Source of the DNA: Paenarthrobacter nicotinovorans
GTDB taxonomy: Bacteria > Actinomycetota > Actinomycetes > Actinomycetales > Micrococcaceae
Direction of reading: 5' to 3'
Length of the DNA stretch: 64,000 nucleotides
Assembly: GCF_007670255.1 (NCBI RefSeq)
Contig: NZ_SZVS01000004.1
Span: 124,001-188,000, forward strand
Part shown: positions 50,565 to 59,170 of the stretch, one piece after another
How the letters are laid out: each line of letters begins with the position of its first letter
How positions within the stretch are numbered: position 1 is the first letter of the stretch
Notes under the pieces: generated by a model
What the model saw: the letters and a program-made list of their open reading frames with translations, nothing else
Databases searched by the model: none
Told to the model about the DNA's origin: nothing
Program-made: the position numbers and the translations under genes

Positions 50565-51217
50565 GCGACATCCGGGTTCTGCTGGTTGACGATCATCCGG
50601 TGGTCAGGGCTGGGCTGCGTGCCATGTTGAGCGATTTTCCAGGCGTACTCGTGGTGGCTGAGGCTGCAGACGGTGACGCTGCGCTGGCCGAGTTGAGCAG
50701 GCTCCATACGCTCGGGGAGCCCGTGGATCTGGTGCTGATGGATCTGCAGATGGGCAGTGGAATGGACGGAGTGACAGCCACGGAAAAGATCAAGGCCGGG
50801 GAGGCCGGAACTCCCCCGCCGCCGGTCCTGATTCTGACCACGTACGATACCGACGCCGACATCCTCGCCGCTGTGGAGGCCGGGGCCAGTGGGTACATGC
50901 TCAAGGATGCGCCCCCGGAACAGATCCGGCAGGCCGTCCTGTCCGCCGCTGCGGGCCAGACGGCTTTGGCGCCCGAAGTTGCGGCCAGATTGATGGGGCG
51001 GATCAGGAACCCTTCGCCGGTTCTCAGCGCCAGGGAGGTCCAGTTGTTGGAGCTGCTTGCCACGGGGATGAGCAATCGAGCCATGGCCAAGCAGCTCTTC
51101 ATTTCCGAAGCCACCGTAAAGACACATTTGGTCCACATCTACTCCAAGCTCGGGGTGGACAACCGTACTGCGGCAATCGCTGCAGCAACCCAGCGCCGGA
51201 TCATCCGCGGGCACTGA
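50561..51217 (+). CDS. NarL/LuxR-family response regulator
   Basis: 218 residues: receiver domain (1-125; acidic DDHPVVRAG, phospho-Asp in DLVLMDLQM, LTTY, KDAPP) and LuxR-type HTH (about 150-210; LSAREVQLLELLATGMSNRAMAKQLF). Partner of the kinase before it. Likely regulates the divergent ABC exporter (context). Confidence 0.95.
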   Translation: MSDIRVLLVDDHPVVRAGLRAMLSDFPGVLVVAEAADGDAALAELSRLHTLGEPVDLVLMDLQMGSGMDGVTATEKIKAGEAGTPPPPVLILTTYDTDADILAAVEAGASGYMLKDAPPEQIRQAVLSAAAGQTALAPEVAARLMGRIRNPSPVLSAREVQLLELLATGMSNRAMAKQLFISEATVKTHLVHIYSKLGVDNRTAAIAAATQRRIIRGH

Positions 51218-51537
51218 TTAGCCGCACCGCTACCGGTGCCACCAGCTCCGTCACCGCAGAGAATCCCGCATATAACAGGCGGGGGTCAACTATCGCGCCG
51301 ACAACATGCCCTCTATTCGAATATATGCTCGGGTTACCCGTTATTTAGTGGACTGACAAAACAAGCCGCGGCTGGGACAGGCCCGCGATGTACGCGCAGA
51401 AAGACTCTTACCGCCGCATTGGAAAAGCCTTAGGAGTCCCTGAAATCAGGGTTCGCCGCGCTCTGGCCTCAAAGAGGGTTGAATGTCATGCTTAGCCCGT
51501 ACGTATAGCAGCGGAGGCACGTATAGGGGGAATAGCA
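51218..51537. other. 320-bp accessory spacer with HTH-like remnant
   Basis: No full gene. Bases 51388-51495 could encode a 35-residue peptide resembling a helix-turn-helix (see separate entry). The remainder, with AT-rich 51310-51350, probably holds the promoter of the 51538 gene. Confidence 0.5.
51388..51495 (+). pseudogene. possible remnant of a helix-turn-helix protein
   Basis: Reads YRRIGKALGVPEIRVRRAL in a 35-codon frame from ATG 51388 to TAG 51495. The frame extends upstream to a TAG at 51346-51348. It looks like the C-terminal HTH of a resolvase/invertase-type or regulator gene whose main body is missing. No good ribosome binding site is seen. Confidence 0.35.
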
Positions 51538-52131
51538 ATGTTCGGAATCAGAACTCGAGAGCTGAACGGGCCACCCCACGGGATGTACTTCAGCGTCGAT
51601 AGTCACGCCCAGCCACTGAAGATGCTCCTGTTTGTCCGTTGTGCATGGACCCTGGCACAGGAACTGGACATTCCAGATCTTTATCCCGCTCCTGATGTTG
51701 GATCGTCTGCCTTGCCCGATGATGAGACCAAGGAGATCTGGGAGCGGCGGTGGGTGCGGGAATGGGAAAGGGCTTGGGAATGGTACGACACCCGCGAAGC
51801 CCAAATTGCCCCGATTTCGCAGGAAGAGATGGGCCGGCTCTCCCGTTCGGGACAGCCCTTGAACCCGGCTGTTCCGCCCTTTTGGGTGACCAAGTACGGT
51901 ATGGCGGGGCTCGATTGGGCGGCTTTCAGTCGATGGGATGAACTAACAACAACAACCGATTCCAGTTTCATTCCGAAACTGAAGGGATCGGAGATAAGAA
52001 GTGCCGGAATAAGGAATATTACCGTCCTTCCATACTCTGGTTATTTTGCGGAGCGGCGCAATGTAACCCATATTGTCATCTCCGGAGAAACTATAAAGGA
52101 TGCTGATCTTTTCCGAAGGGCCTTTGAATAG
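51538..52131 (+). CDS. hypothetical protein, lower GC
   Basis: 197 residues, start ATG 51538 with AGGGGGA upstream. Trp/Glu-rich middle (ETKEIWERRWVREWERAWEWYDTREAQ, about 63-90 when split) and no membrane segment. The C-terminal third uses A/T-ending codons far more than its neighbours, which suggests transfer. I do not recognise a family. No neighbour gives a clue to function. Confidence 0.75.
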   Translation: MFGIRTRELNGPPHGMYFSVDSHAQPLKMLLFVRCAWTLAQELDIPDLYPAPDVGSSALPDDETKEIWERRWVREWERAWEWYDTREAQIAPISQEEMGRLSRSGQPLNPAVPPFWVTKYGMAGLDWAAFSRWDELTTTTDSSFIPKLKGSEIRSAGIRNITVLPYSGYFAERRNVTHIVISGETIKDADLFRRAFE

Positions 52132-52624
52132 GCAATTTCCACAAGAAATTTGGCCCTTGGCTTGTACTCTGGGGGCGAATTTCGGCTGCATCGTGGAGTA
52201 TTCTTTCTTCAGTTCTCCATGAGTAAGTAGTTTATCTAGGAATAAGAATTCGTTTGGCCCTGCCTGATGTCACTGCTACTTTTCATTCTGGCTCTTGCTG
52301 GACATTAAACAGTTCACGGGACCATTCCCGGAGGTCTCAGGTCCGGAGGGAGTTAAGAACGCGGGCGTGTAGTTCATGCCGTGATGTGCTCTGTGTCTTA
52401 CGAGGGCCGCGGTAGTCGTATCTTCGACTGTTCGAGGACGGATCCCCGAGTTTTAAGCAATTTCAGTGTTGGTCAGGTGCCGGCACGCCCGGCGACCAGT
52501 AGCTCCTTGTACGTCAGTCCGTTCGGTCTTGAGGTGTTGTTTTCCGTGTAGGCGGTGACGAGCTCGTGGCGGTGGCCGTCCGCTTCCCGGGCACAACAAG
52601 AAACTGTCAGGGGAACCGGGCATA
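52132..52624. other. ~490-bp accessory intergenic region, possible gene decay
   Basis: No intact gene. The left part (52132-52320) is AT-rich. On the minus strand 52481-52590, an uninterrupted frame encodes HRHELVTAYTENN and YKELLVAGRAGT before a stop, and may be the tail of a lost gene. The right end carries the PBP ribosome binding site (CAGGGGAA). Confidence 0.45.
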
Positions 52625-54628
52625 ATGTGGCAAATGGGGAAAACACGTACTTTTGTTATTGGTCTGGCCGCTATCGTCATGGCAGGCTCACTGGCCGCTT
52701 GCGACGACGGCCGTTCCGGCGCGGAAGGTGCGGCCAAGCAGCTCGCATCCTCCCTGGCAGCGCTCGACGTCGGTCAGCTCGCCGTTGACGGCAAGGACGC
52801 TGCCGCGGCCAACGATGAACTGAAAGCCGTGTTCGAAGGCCTCGACGCCAAGCCCTCGGTTGAATCCGGTGAGGTGAAGCTCGACGGCGGCACCGCCACT
52901 TTCCCCCTTAAGTACAGCTGGAACATCGGGTCGGCCAAGTGGGAGTACAGCTCGCAGGCCACCTTGAAGAAGTCCGGCGATAAGTGGGCCGTGCAGTGGA
53001 ACCCGACTTTGCTCGCCCCTGAACTTTCCGACGGCGAGACGCTCTCCGTCAAAACCGTTCCGGCCCAGCGCGGCCAGATCCTCGGCGCCGGCGATGCCCC
53101 GATAGTCGAGGACCGTCCGGTGTTCCGGGTGGGCATCGACAAGACCAAGGTTCCTGCAGAACAGGCTGACGCCTCCGCGCGTGCCATGGCCACCCTGCTT
53201 GGACTGGACGTCGAAGAATATGCCAAGCAGGTAGCCGCTTCCGGCCCGCAGGCATTCGTGGAAGGCCTGGTTCTCCGCGCCTATACACCGGAGATTACCG
53301 AGGCAAAGATTGAGGCCATCCCAGGCGGTTCGAGCATCCTGGACTCCATGGCCCTCGCACCAACACGGACCTTTGCGCGGGCACTCCTCGGAAGCGTCGG
53401 GCAGGCCAGTGCCGAGCAGATCGAGAAGTCCAACGGCGCACTCCGTGCCGGTGACACCACTGGAACGGGCGGCTTGCAGCAGAAGTATGACAACCTCCTG
53501 CGTGGCAAAGACGGTGTAGAGGTCATTGCCAGCGCCAAGGCCAAGACCGAAGGTGAGACGCCAGGGACCAAGGTGGTTTTCTCCACCCTCCCCGCAGCCG
53601 GCACGACGCTCAAGACCACTCTTGACCTGAAGCTGCAGCAGCTGGCCGAGGAGACTCTTGCCGGTGTGGGCCCGGCGTCGGCCATCGTCGCACTGAGGCC
53701 GTCCACAGGTGCTGTGCTTGCCGCCGCGTCCGGACCCGGCAGCAACGGCTACAACACGGCAATGCTTGGCCAATACGCACCGGGTTCCACCTTCAAAATG
53801 GTCGATTCCCTGGCGATGTTCCGTAATGGTGCCACTCCGGACACAAAGGTCGATTGCCCGCCCACGGTGACAGTTGACGGACGTACCTTCAAGAACGCCG
53901 AGGGCTACCCCGAGAGCTCGCTGGGATCCGTGGCCCTGCGGGATGCCTTTGCGCACTCCTGCAACACCGCATTCATCAATGCCCGCGACACCGTAAGCCA
54001 GGACCAGTTGGAGTCGGCAGCCCAAGCCCTCGGTGTAGCCGTCGAGGCTCCCAAACTGGGTGCAGATGCCTTCCTTGGCTCCGTCCCCGGTGCTGCCGAG
54101 GGCACGGAACACGCCGCCTCCATGATTGGCCAGGGCAAAGTGCTCTTCTCCCCGCTCTCGGCCGCCGTCATGGCAGCGTCTGTTGCCAACGGTGCCCCTG
54201 TTTCGCCCCAGCTTGTCCTCAACGCGGACGCAGTGCCGGCTACGGCATCCGGAGGTGCAACCGCCAGTGCAACGCCCACCGACAGTGGCTCCGCCACGCC
54301 GTCGACGGACTCTTCCACGGCCAGTGCGCTCCCCGCTTCGCCGGCCTCAACCAAGCCGATCACCAAGGCGGAGGCTGCTTCGCTGGCCGACATGATGCGG
54401 GCGGTAGTGACATCCGGACATGCCGGATTCCTGGCCTCGGTGCCGGGCGCCCCAGTCGGTGCGAAGACTGGAACGGCTGAATTCGGCAACGACAACCCGC
54501 CCAAGACCCACGCCTGGATTGTTGCCACCCACGGTGATCTTGCGGTCGCTGTGTTCGTTGAGGACGGCGGATTGGGCGCCACCACCAGCGGGCCGCTGTT
54601 GAAATCGTTCCTCACCGCAGCAGGCTGA
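52625..54628 (+). CDS. penicillin-binding lipoprotein, class B-like transpeptidase
   Basis: 667 residues. Signal peptide with lipobox SLAAC (Cys near 26). NTF2-like MecA-N domain (about 30-140), PBP dimerisation domain (145-290), transpeptidase domain (about 330-665) with S-x-x-K in APGSTFKM, S-x-N in HSCN, and KTG in GAKTGTAEF. A Ser/Thr/Pro-rich insert lies at about 545-580. Cross-links peptidoglycan; the MecA-N architecture is that of low-affinity PBPs (PBP2a, Mtb PBP lipoprotein). Intrinsic beta-lactam tolerance is possible but not proven. Confidence 0.93.
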   Translation: MWQMGKTRTFVIGLAAIVMAGSLAACDDGRSGAEGAAKQLASSLAALDVGQLAVDGKDAAAANDELKAVFEGLDAKPSVESGEVKLDGGTATFPLKYSWNIGSAKWEYSSQATLKKSGDKWAVQWNPTLLAPELSDGETLSVKTVPAQRGQILGAGDAPIVEDRPVFRVGIDKTKVPAEQADASARAMATLLGLDVEEYAKQVAASGPQAFVEGLVLRAYTPEITEAKIEAIPGGSSILDSMALAPTRTFARALLGSVGQASAEQIEKSNGALRAGDTTGTGGLQQKYDNLLRGKDGVEVIASAKAKTEGETPGTKVVFSTLPAAGTTLKTTLDLKLQQLAEETLAGVGPASAIVALRPSTGAVLAAASGPGSNGYNTAMLGQYAPGSTFKMVDSLAMFRNGATPDTKVDCPPTVTVDGRTFKNAEGYPESSLGSVALRDAFAHSCNTAFINARDTVSQDQLESAAQALGVAVEAPKLGADAFLGSVPGAAEGTEHAASMIGQGKVLFSPLSAAVMAASVANGAPVSPQLVLNADAVPATASGGATASATPTDSGSATPSTDSSTASALPASPASTKPITKAEAASLADMMRAVVTSGHAGFLASVPGAPVGAKTGTAEFGNDNPPKTHAWIVATHGDLAVAVFVEDGGLGATTSGPLLKSFLTAAG

Positions 54629-54671
54629 CACCGGCTCTGCCCGGCGGGCCCGCCCGTGGGAGGATTGAAAC

Positions 54672-56354
54672 GTGGCCCATATTGACGTTTCCGGCATCGA
54701 CTACTTCCTCTCCGACGGCACCCAGCTGCTCAACGGTGTGACTTTTAAGGTCCCCGACGGCACCAAGACGGCGCTGATCGGGCCCAACGGTACCGGCAAG
54801 ACCACCCTGTTCAAGATCATCGCCGGGGACCTCACCCCCGATGAAGGGGCCGTGGGCCGCTCCGGGAACATGGGCATCATGAGGCAGTTCGTCGGGCAGG
54901 TCCGTGACGAATCGACCGTCCGCGATCTCCTTGTCTCCACCGCACAGGCCGGACTTGCGGCGGCCGCCAAGGCGGTGGAAGAAGCCGAACTGGCCATGAT
55001 GGAGCACGACGACGAGCCAACACAGATGAAGTACGCCCAGGCAATCGTGGACTGGGGTGACGCCGGTGGATACGACGTCGAGACCGTATGGGACGAGGTC
55101 TGCATGGCCGCGCTCGGGATTTCCTTCGACAAGGCGCAGTTCCGCCGTGCTTTGACGCTGTCTGGTGGCGAGCAGAAGCGCCTGGTGCTGGAAGCGCTCT
55201 TCGCCGGTCCGGATGAGCTGCTGCTCCTGGACGAACCGGATAACTACCTCGATGTCCCCGGCAAGCGCTGGCTCGAATCCAAGCTTAACGAGTCCAAGAA
55301 AACAGTGCTGTTCATCAGCCACGACAGGGAGCTGCTCAACAACGCGGCCGGTCGCATCGTGACACTTGAGCCGGGAATCAACGGTGCAGGTGCGTGGATC
55401 CACGGTGGCGGTTTCGGTTCCTATGTGGAAGCCCGGGCCGACCGGAACGCGCGCTTTGAAGAACTGCGCAAACGCTGGGACGAGGAGCACATCAAGCTCA
55501 AAGAACTCGTCAACATGTACAAGAACAAGGCCGCCTTCCGTTCCGACATGGCCAACCGCTACCAGGCAGCCCAGACCCGACTGGCCAAGTTCCTGGAGGC
55601 TGGGCCTCCCGAGGCGCTGCCGATCGAGCAGAACGTAAAGATGCGCCTCAAGGGTGGCAGGACTGCCAAGCGTGCCGTGGTGGCCGAAAAGCTGGAACTT
55701 ACGGGTCTCATGAAGCCTTTCTCCACCGAGATCTGGTTCGGCGACCGTGTGGGCGTGCTGGGCTCCAACGGTTCCGGCAAGAGCCACTTCCTGCGTCTGC
55801 TCGCCACCGGCGGCACCGACCCGGAGCGCGAGCACCTGCCGGTGTCCGACGTCGTTATTGCTGAAGTTCCGCACGAAGGGACGGTAAAGCTCGGCGCCCG
55901 TATCCGGCCCGGGTTCTTCGCGCAGACCCACGTCCGTCCCGACCTCCTGGGCCGCACCTTGTTGGAGATCCTGCACCGCGGCGACGAACACCGCTCGGGT
56001 CTTCCGCGGGAAGCGGCTGCCGGAGCTCTCGATTCCTATGGTTTGGCTGGTCAGTCGGAGCAGAAATACGAGTCCTTGTCCGGTGGCCAGCAGGCCCGGT
56101 TCCAGATCCTGCTGCTTCAGCTTTCAGGCGCCACGCTCCTGCTGCTCGATGAGCCGACGGACAACCTGGACCTCCATTCGGGCGAGGCCTTGGAGCGGGC
56201 CATTGATGCGTTCGAGGGAACTGTCTTGGCAGTCACGCACGACCGCTGGTTTGCCAAGTCCTTCGACCGCTTCCTGATATTTGGTTCCGACGGCAAGGTC
56301 TACGAATCCGAAGAGCCGGTGTGGGACGAGAAGCGGGTGGAGCGCGCCCGGTAA
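54672..56354 (+). CDS. ABC-F family ATPase
   Basis: 560 residues from GTG 54672 with GGGAGGA upstream. Two ATPase domains without membrane segments: Walker A GPNGTGKTTLF and GSNGSGKSHFL, signatures LSGGEQKRL and LSGGQQARF, Walker B LLLLDEPDNYLD and LLLLDEPTDNLD, with a charged P-site tRNA-interaction linker (about 245-310). ABC-F proteins act on ribosomes; some protect against antibiotics. No such role can be fixed from sequence. Confidence 0.95.
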   Translation: MAHIDVSGIDYFLSDGTQLLNGVTFKVPDGTKTALIGPNGTGKTTLFKIIAGDLTPDEGAVGRSGNMGIMRQFVGQVRDESTVRDLLVSTAQAGLAAAAKAVEEAELAMMEHDDEPTQMKYAQAIVDWGDAGGYDVETVWDEVCMAALGISFDKAQFRRALTLSGGEQKRLVLEALFAGPDELLLLDEPDNYLDVPGKRWLESKLNESKKTVLFISHDRELLNNAAGRIVTLEPGINGAGAWIHGGGFGSYVEARADRNARFEELRKRWDEEHIKLKELVNMYKNKAAFRSDMANRYQAAQTRLAKFLEAGPPEALPIEQNVKMRLKGGRTAKRAVVAEKLELTGLMKPFSTEIWFGDRVGVLGSNGSGKSHFLRLLATGGTDPEREHLPVSDVVIAEVPHEGTVKLGARIRPGFFAQTHVRPDLLGRTLLEILHRGDEHRSGLPREAAAGALDSYGLAGQSEQKYESLSGGQQARFQILLLQLSGATLLLLDEPTDNLDLHSGEALERAIDAFEGTVLAVTHDRWFAKSFDRFLIFGSDGKVYESEEPVWDEKRVERAR

Positions 56355-56517
56355 CCCGACGCTCGCTCACATCCCCCACGCTTGCGCCGGACCCTCGCTC
56401 ACATCGCGGGTCGACTGCAGGAGCGTTCGCGGGAAGGCAGGGGGAGGTGCGAGAGGGTGCGTGCGCATTTGATCACACACGATGATTAAATGAACACAAC
56501 CCTGCTACGGTAGAACC

Positions 56518-57285
56518 ATGGGAACTACTGACCGCCACCGGCTTATCGGCGAGTTGCTGCGCGGGCAAGAAGAAGTAACTGTTGACCAATTGGTCTCCGC
56601 GACCGGGGCTTCAGGCGCCACTATCCGCCGGGACCTTGAGATCCTCGCGGCCAATGGAGTGCTCAAGCGCGTGCACGGAGGTGCCCGCAGTCTCCTGGCC
56701 CGCGGCGAGAATCCGGGGTATGGGCAACGCGAACTCGAAGACCACGAGGCCAAGAAACGCATCGCCGCAGTTATAGACAGGCTGATCCAGGACCGCGAAC
56801 ACGTCTGGCTGGACAGCGGGTCAACAGCAACTGAGATCGCACGCCGGCTCAGCAACCGGGAGCTGACCCTGATGCCCATGTCCCTCCACAGCGTCGAGGC
56901 GCTGACACAAAACAAGGACGGCCGCGCCCCGGAACTCATCCTCCCCGGCGGCACGCTCACCGCAGGTGAGCAGTCATTCAGGGGACCCATGGCGGAAGCC
57001 AACGTTCGCTCACTGAGGTTCGACACCGCCGTCGTGACCCCCTGTGCGCTCAACCTGAAGGACGGAATCCTCGCCCACGACCTTGACGACGCCGCAATTA
57101 AGCGCGCCGGTCTCGAGTCCGCCGCGCGGGTGGTCGTGGCGGCCTCCGGCAGCAAATGGGGTGGCAATGCGAGGGCCCTGGTTGCCGCCATGGAGTTCGT
57201 GGACGTCATCGTGACAGACCGCGAACCATCCCCCGAAGACTTTGCCCGACTCAACAAACTCTCTGTGGAAGTTGTGATTGCATGA
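56518..57285 (+). CDS. DeoR/GlpR-family transcriptional regulator
   Basis: 255 residues: N-terminal HTH (RHRLIGELLRGQEEVTVDQLVSATGASGATIRRDLEIL split over 5-42; VKRVHGGA-like LKRVHGGAR) and C-terminal sugar-phosphate sensor domain (WLDSGSTATEIARRL, PGGTLTAGEQSFRGP). Translationally coupled (ATGA) to an MFS transporter, so it probably controls sugar uptake or export. Confidence 0.93.
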   Translation: MGTTDRHRLIGELLRGQEEVTVDQLVSATGASGATIRRDLEILAANGVLKRVHGGARSLLARGENPGYGQRELEDHEAKKRIAAVIDRLIQDREHVWLDSGSTATEIARRLSNRELTLMPMSLHSVEALTQNKDGRAPELILPGGTLTAGEQSFRGPMAEANVRSLRFDTAVVTPCALNLKDGILAHDLDDAAIKRAGLESAARVVVAASGSKWGGNARALVAAMEFVDVIVTDREPSPEDFARLNKLSVEVVIA

Positions 57286-58466
57286 CCACCAATACCAGAA
57301 GCACCAACGTCAACGCCGCAGCCGTGGCGACGTTCCTGATCTTCGGCATGAACGGCTTGGTCTTCGCCAGTTGGGCCGCCCGCATCCCCGCAGTCACCGA
57401 GGCACTCAGCCTGACATCCGGACAGATGGGCACACTTCTGCTGTGCACGGCGATCGGATCGCTGTTGGCGCTGCCGTCGGCGGGCTGGGTGGTAGGCAGG
57501 ATCGGCACTGCGAACACTGTCCGTGTTGCCGGGATCGTGGCCGGCGCCGCCGGTGTGGCGATAGCTTTCTCGCTCATTGCCGCGTCGGTACCTGCGACGG
57601 CGATTGCACTGTTCTTCTTCGGCATAGGCATTGGGCTGTGGGACGTCGCCCAGAACATCGAAGGCGCGGACGTTGAACACCGGCTTGAGCGGACCATCAT
57701 GCCGCAATTCCACGCCGCTTTCAGTGGTGGTGCCTTCCTGGGCGCGCTCATTGGCGCCGGGCTCTCCCAACTGGGAGTGGGCCTTCCCGAGCACTTGCTG
57801 GTTATCGCCGCCATCGCCGTCACCCTCGCGCTGACTGTCCCCAAGTTCTTCCTCCCGCACGAGGCAGCGGAAATTCACGACGGCGGCGCCCCGGCTTCCA
57901 AGGGCACGGCGGCGTGGCGGGACGGCAGGACGCTGCTCATCGGCGTCGTCGTTTTGGGCGCGACCCTCACCGAGGGTGCGGGCAATGACTGGATTGCCAA
58001 GGCGGCGGTGGATGGATTGGGTTCCTCGGAATCCACTGGTGCGTTGCTTTTCGCCCTCTTTGTCCTCGCGATGACCGTCATGCGCTTCCTCGGCGGCAAG
58101 GCGATCGACAAGTTTGGCCGGGTGGCGGTTCTTCGCGCCAGCATGGCCGCAGCGGCAGTGGGCCTGGCACTGTTCGTCTTCGCCGGCAACGTAATCCTCG
58201 CCGGCGTTGGCGCAGCGCTGTGGGGCGTTGGCGCGGCGCTGGCCTTCCCCATGGGCATGTCAGCAGCCGCCGATGATCCCCAGCATGCTGCAGCACGGGT
58301 TTCGGTGGTCTCCACCATCGGATACGTCGCGTTCCTGGCGGGTCCTCCGTTGTTGGGCTACCTCGGTGACCACACCGGGATCCATCTGGCACTGCTGGCC
58401 ATTGGGGTGCCTATCGTGATCGCCCTCCTGCTTGCCGGAGTCGCTAAGCCCTTGCCCGCCAAGTAG
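57282..58466 (+). CDS. MFS transporter
   Basis: 394 residues from ATG 57282, twelve membrane helices; ATGA overlap with the DeoR gene, so the earlier in-frame opening is rejected. Resembles the YbjJ/FucP group: FGMNGLVFASWAARIPAVTEALSL, FFFGIGIGLWDVAQNIEGADVEHRL, mid-loop charged region, then second half. A DeoR regulator upstream suggests a sugar or sugar-acid substrate. The 3' end overlaps the PAP2 gene on the other strand by 23 bp. Confidence 0.92.
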   Translation: MTTNTRSTNVNAAAVATFLIFGMNGLVFASWAARIPAVTEALSLTSGQMGTLLLCTAIGSLLALPSAGWVVGRIGTANTVRVAGIVAGAAGVAIAFSLIAASVPATAIALFFFGIGIGLWDVAQNIEGADVEHRLERTIMPQFHAAFSGGAFLGALIGAGLSQLGVGLPEHLLVIAAIAVTLALTVPKFFLPHEAAEIHDGGAPASKGTAAWRDGRTLLIGVVVLGATLTEGAGNDWIAKAAVDGLGSSESTGALLFALFVLAMTVMRFLGGKAIDKFGRVAVLRASMAAAAVGLALFVFAGNVILAGVGAALWGVGAALAFPMGMSAAADDPQHAAARVSVVSTIGYVAFLAGPPLLGYLGDHTGIHLALLAIGVPIVIALLLAGVAKPLPAK

Positions 58467-59115
58467 GCCTGCTGCCAGCCGATGCATTCTCTTGAATGCA
58501 TATGTTCCTAAAGCGCCACCACAACAAGAGCGCGATACCCGCGGCGAGACATGCCCCGCCCAGCACATCGCTCAACCAGTGGGCAGACAGGTACGTCCGG
58601 CTGATCATCATCGCCAGGATTCCGAAAGCCGCCGACGCAGTCATCCACCAGCGCCCCATCAGGAGGGCCAATACAACCAACAATGCGGTAGTGGCGGATA
58701 CATGCCCAGACGGGTATGAACCGGTGTCCGTGAGGACTTTCGCGCCTTCCGGACGTGCCCTGCCCACCACGGCTTTGGCCAGCTGCGTCAGGGCCAGGGC
58801 GGTGACACCAGTTACCACTACGAATGCTGCCGTTACGGGCCGCTTCGCGATCAGCAGTGCGATGGCCAGCAGCCCGTGGCACACGAGCATTCCCACGTAG
58901 CCCACCAGGTTAAGGACTGCGTTCACACCATCCCAAAAAGGCGTGTGCAAGGTGAACGCGAAAGCCTGCCACCACGTGTCAGCGCTGTTGAAGGCGGGCT
59001 CTCCTTGTCCGAGCAGGAGCATGGCAGCCGGGACCAGGAAGCCGCACAGGAGCAGTACTCCTGGGACAACGAGCTGCCAGTCCGGCTGCGGCCGTGGGGT
59101 CAAGACGCGAATCAT
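58444..59115 (-). CDS. PAP2-family phosphatase
   Basis: 223 residues from ATG 59115. About five to six membrane helices and the three PAP2 motifs: KAVVGRARP, YPSGHVSA, and SRTYLSAHWLSDV. Hydrolyses lipid phosphates, possibly undecaprenyl diphosphate or phosphatidate. No strong ribosome binding site before 59115, so the start may lie further up (a longer opening at 59199 would overlap the next gene). Confidence 0.9.
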   Translation of the reverse strand: MIRVLTPRPQPDWQLVVPGVLLLCGFLVPAAMLLLGQGEPAFNSADTWWQAFAFTLHTPFWDGVNAVLNLVGYVGMLVCHGLLAIALLIAKRPVTAAFVVVTGVTALALTQLAKAVVGRARPEGAKVLTDTGSYPSGHVSATTALLVVLALLMGRWWMTASAAFGILAMMISRTYLSAHWLSDVLGGACLAAGIALLLWWRFRNICIQENASAGSRPTWRARA

Positions 59116-59170
59116 CAATTCATCGTAGCCATGGCCGCCTTCCCACAGTGGCAGGCGATACTGTGAGGGG

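Noticed and set aside
54612..55991. 459-codon open frame on the minus strand
   Set aside because: Antisense to the ABC-F ATPase; no recognisable protein.
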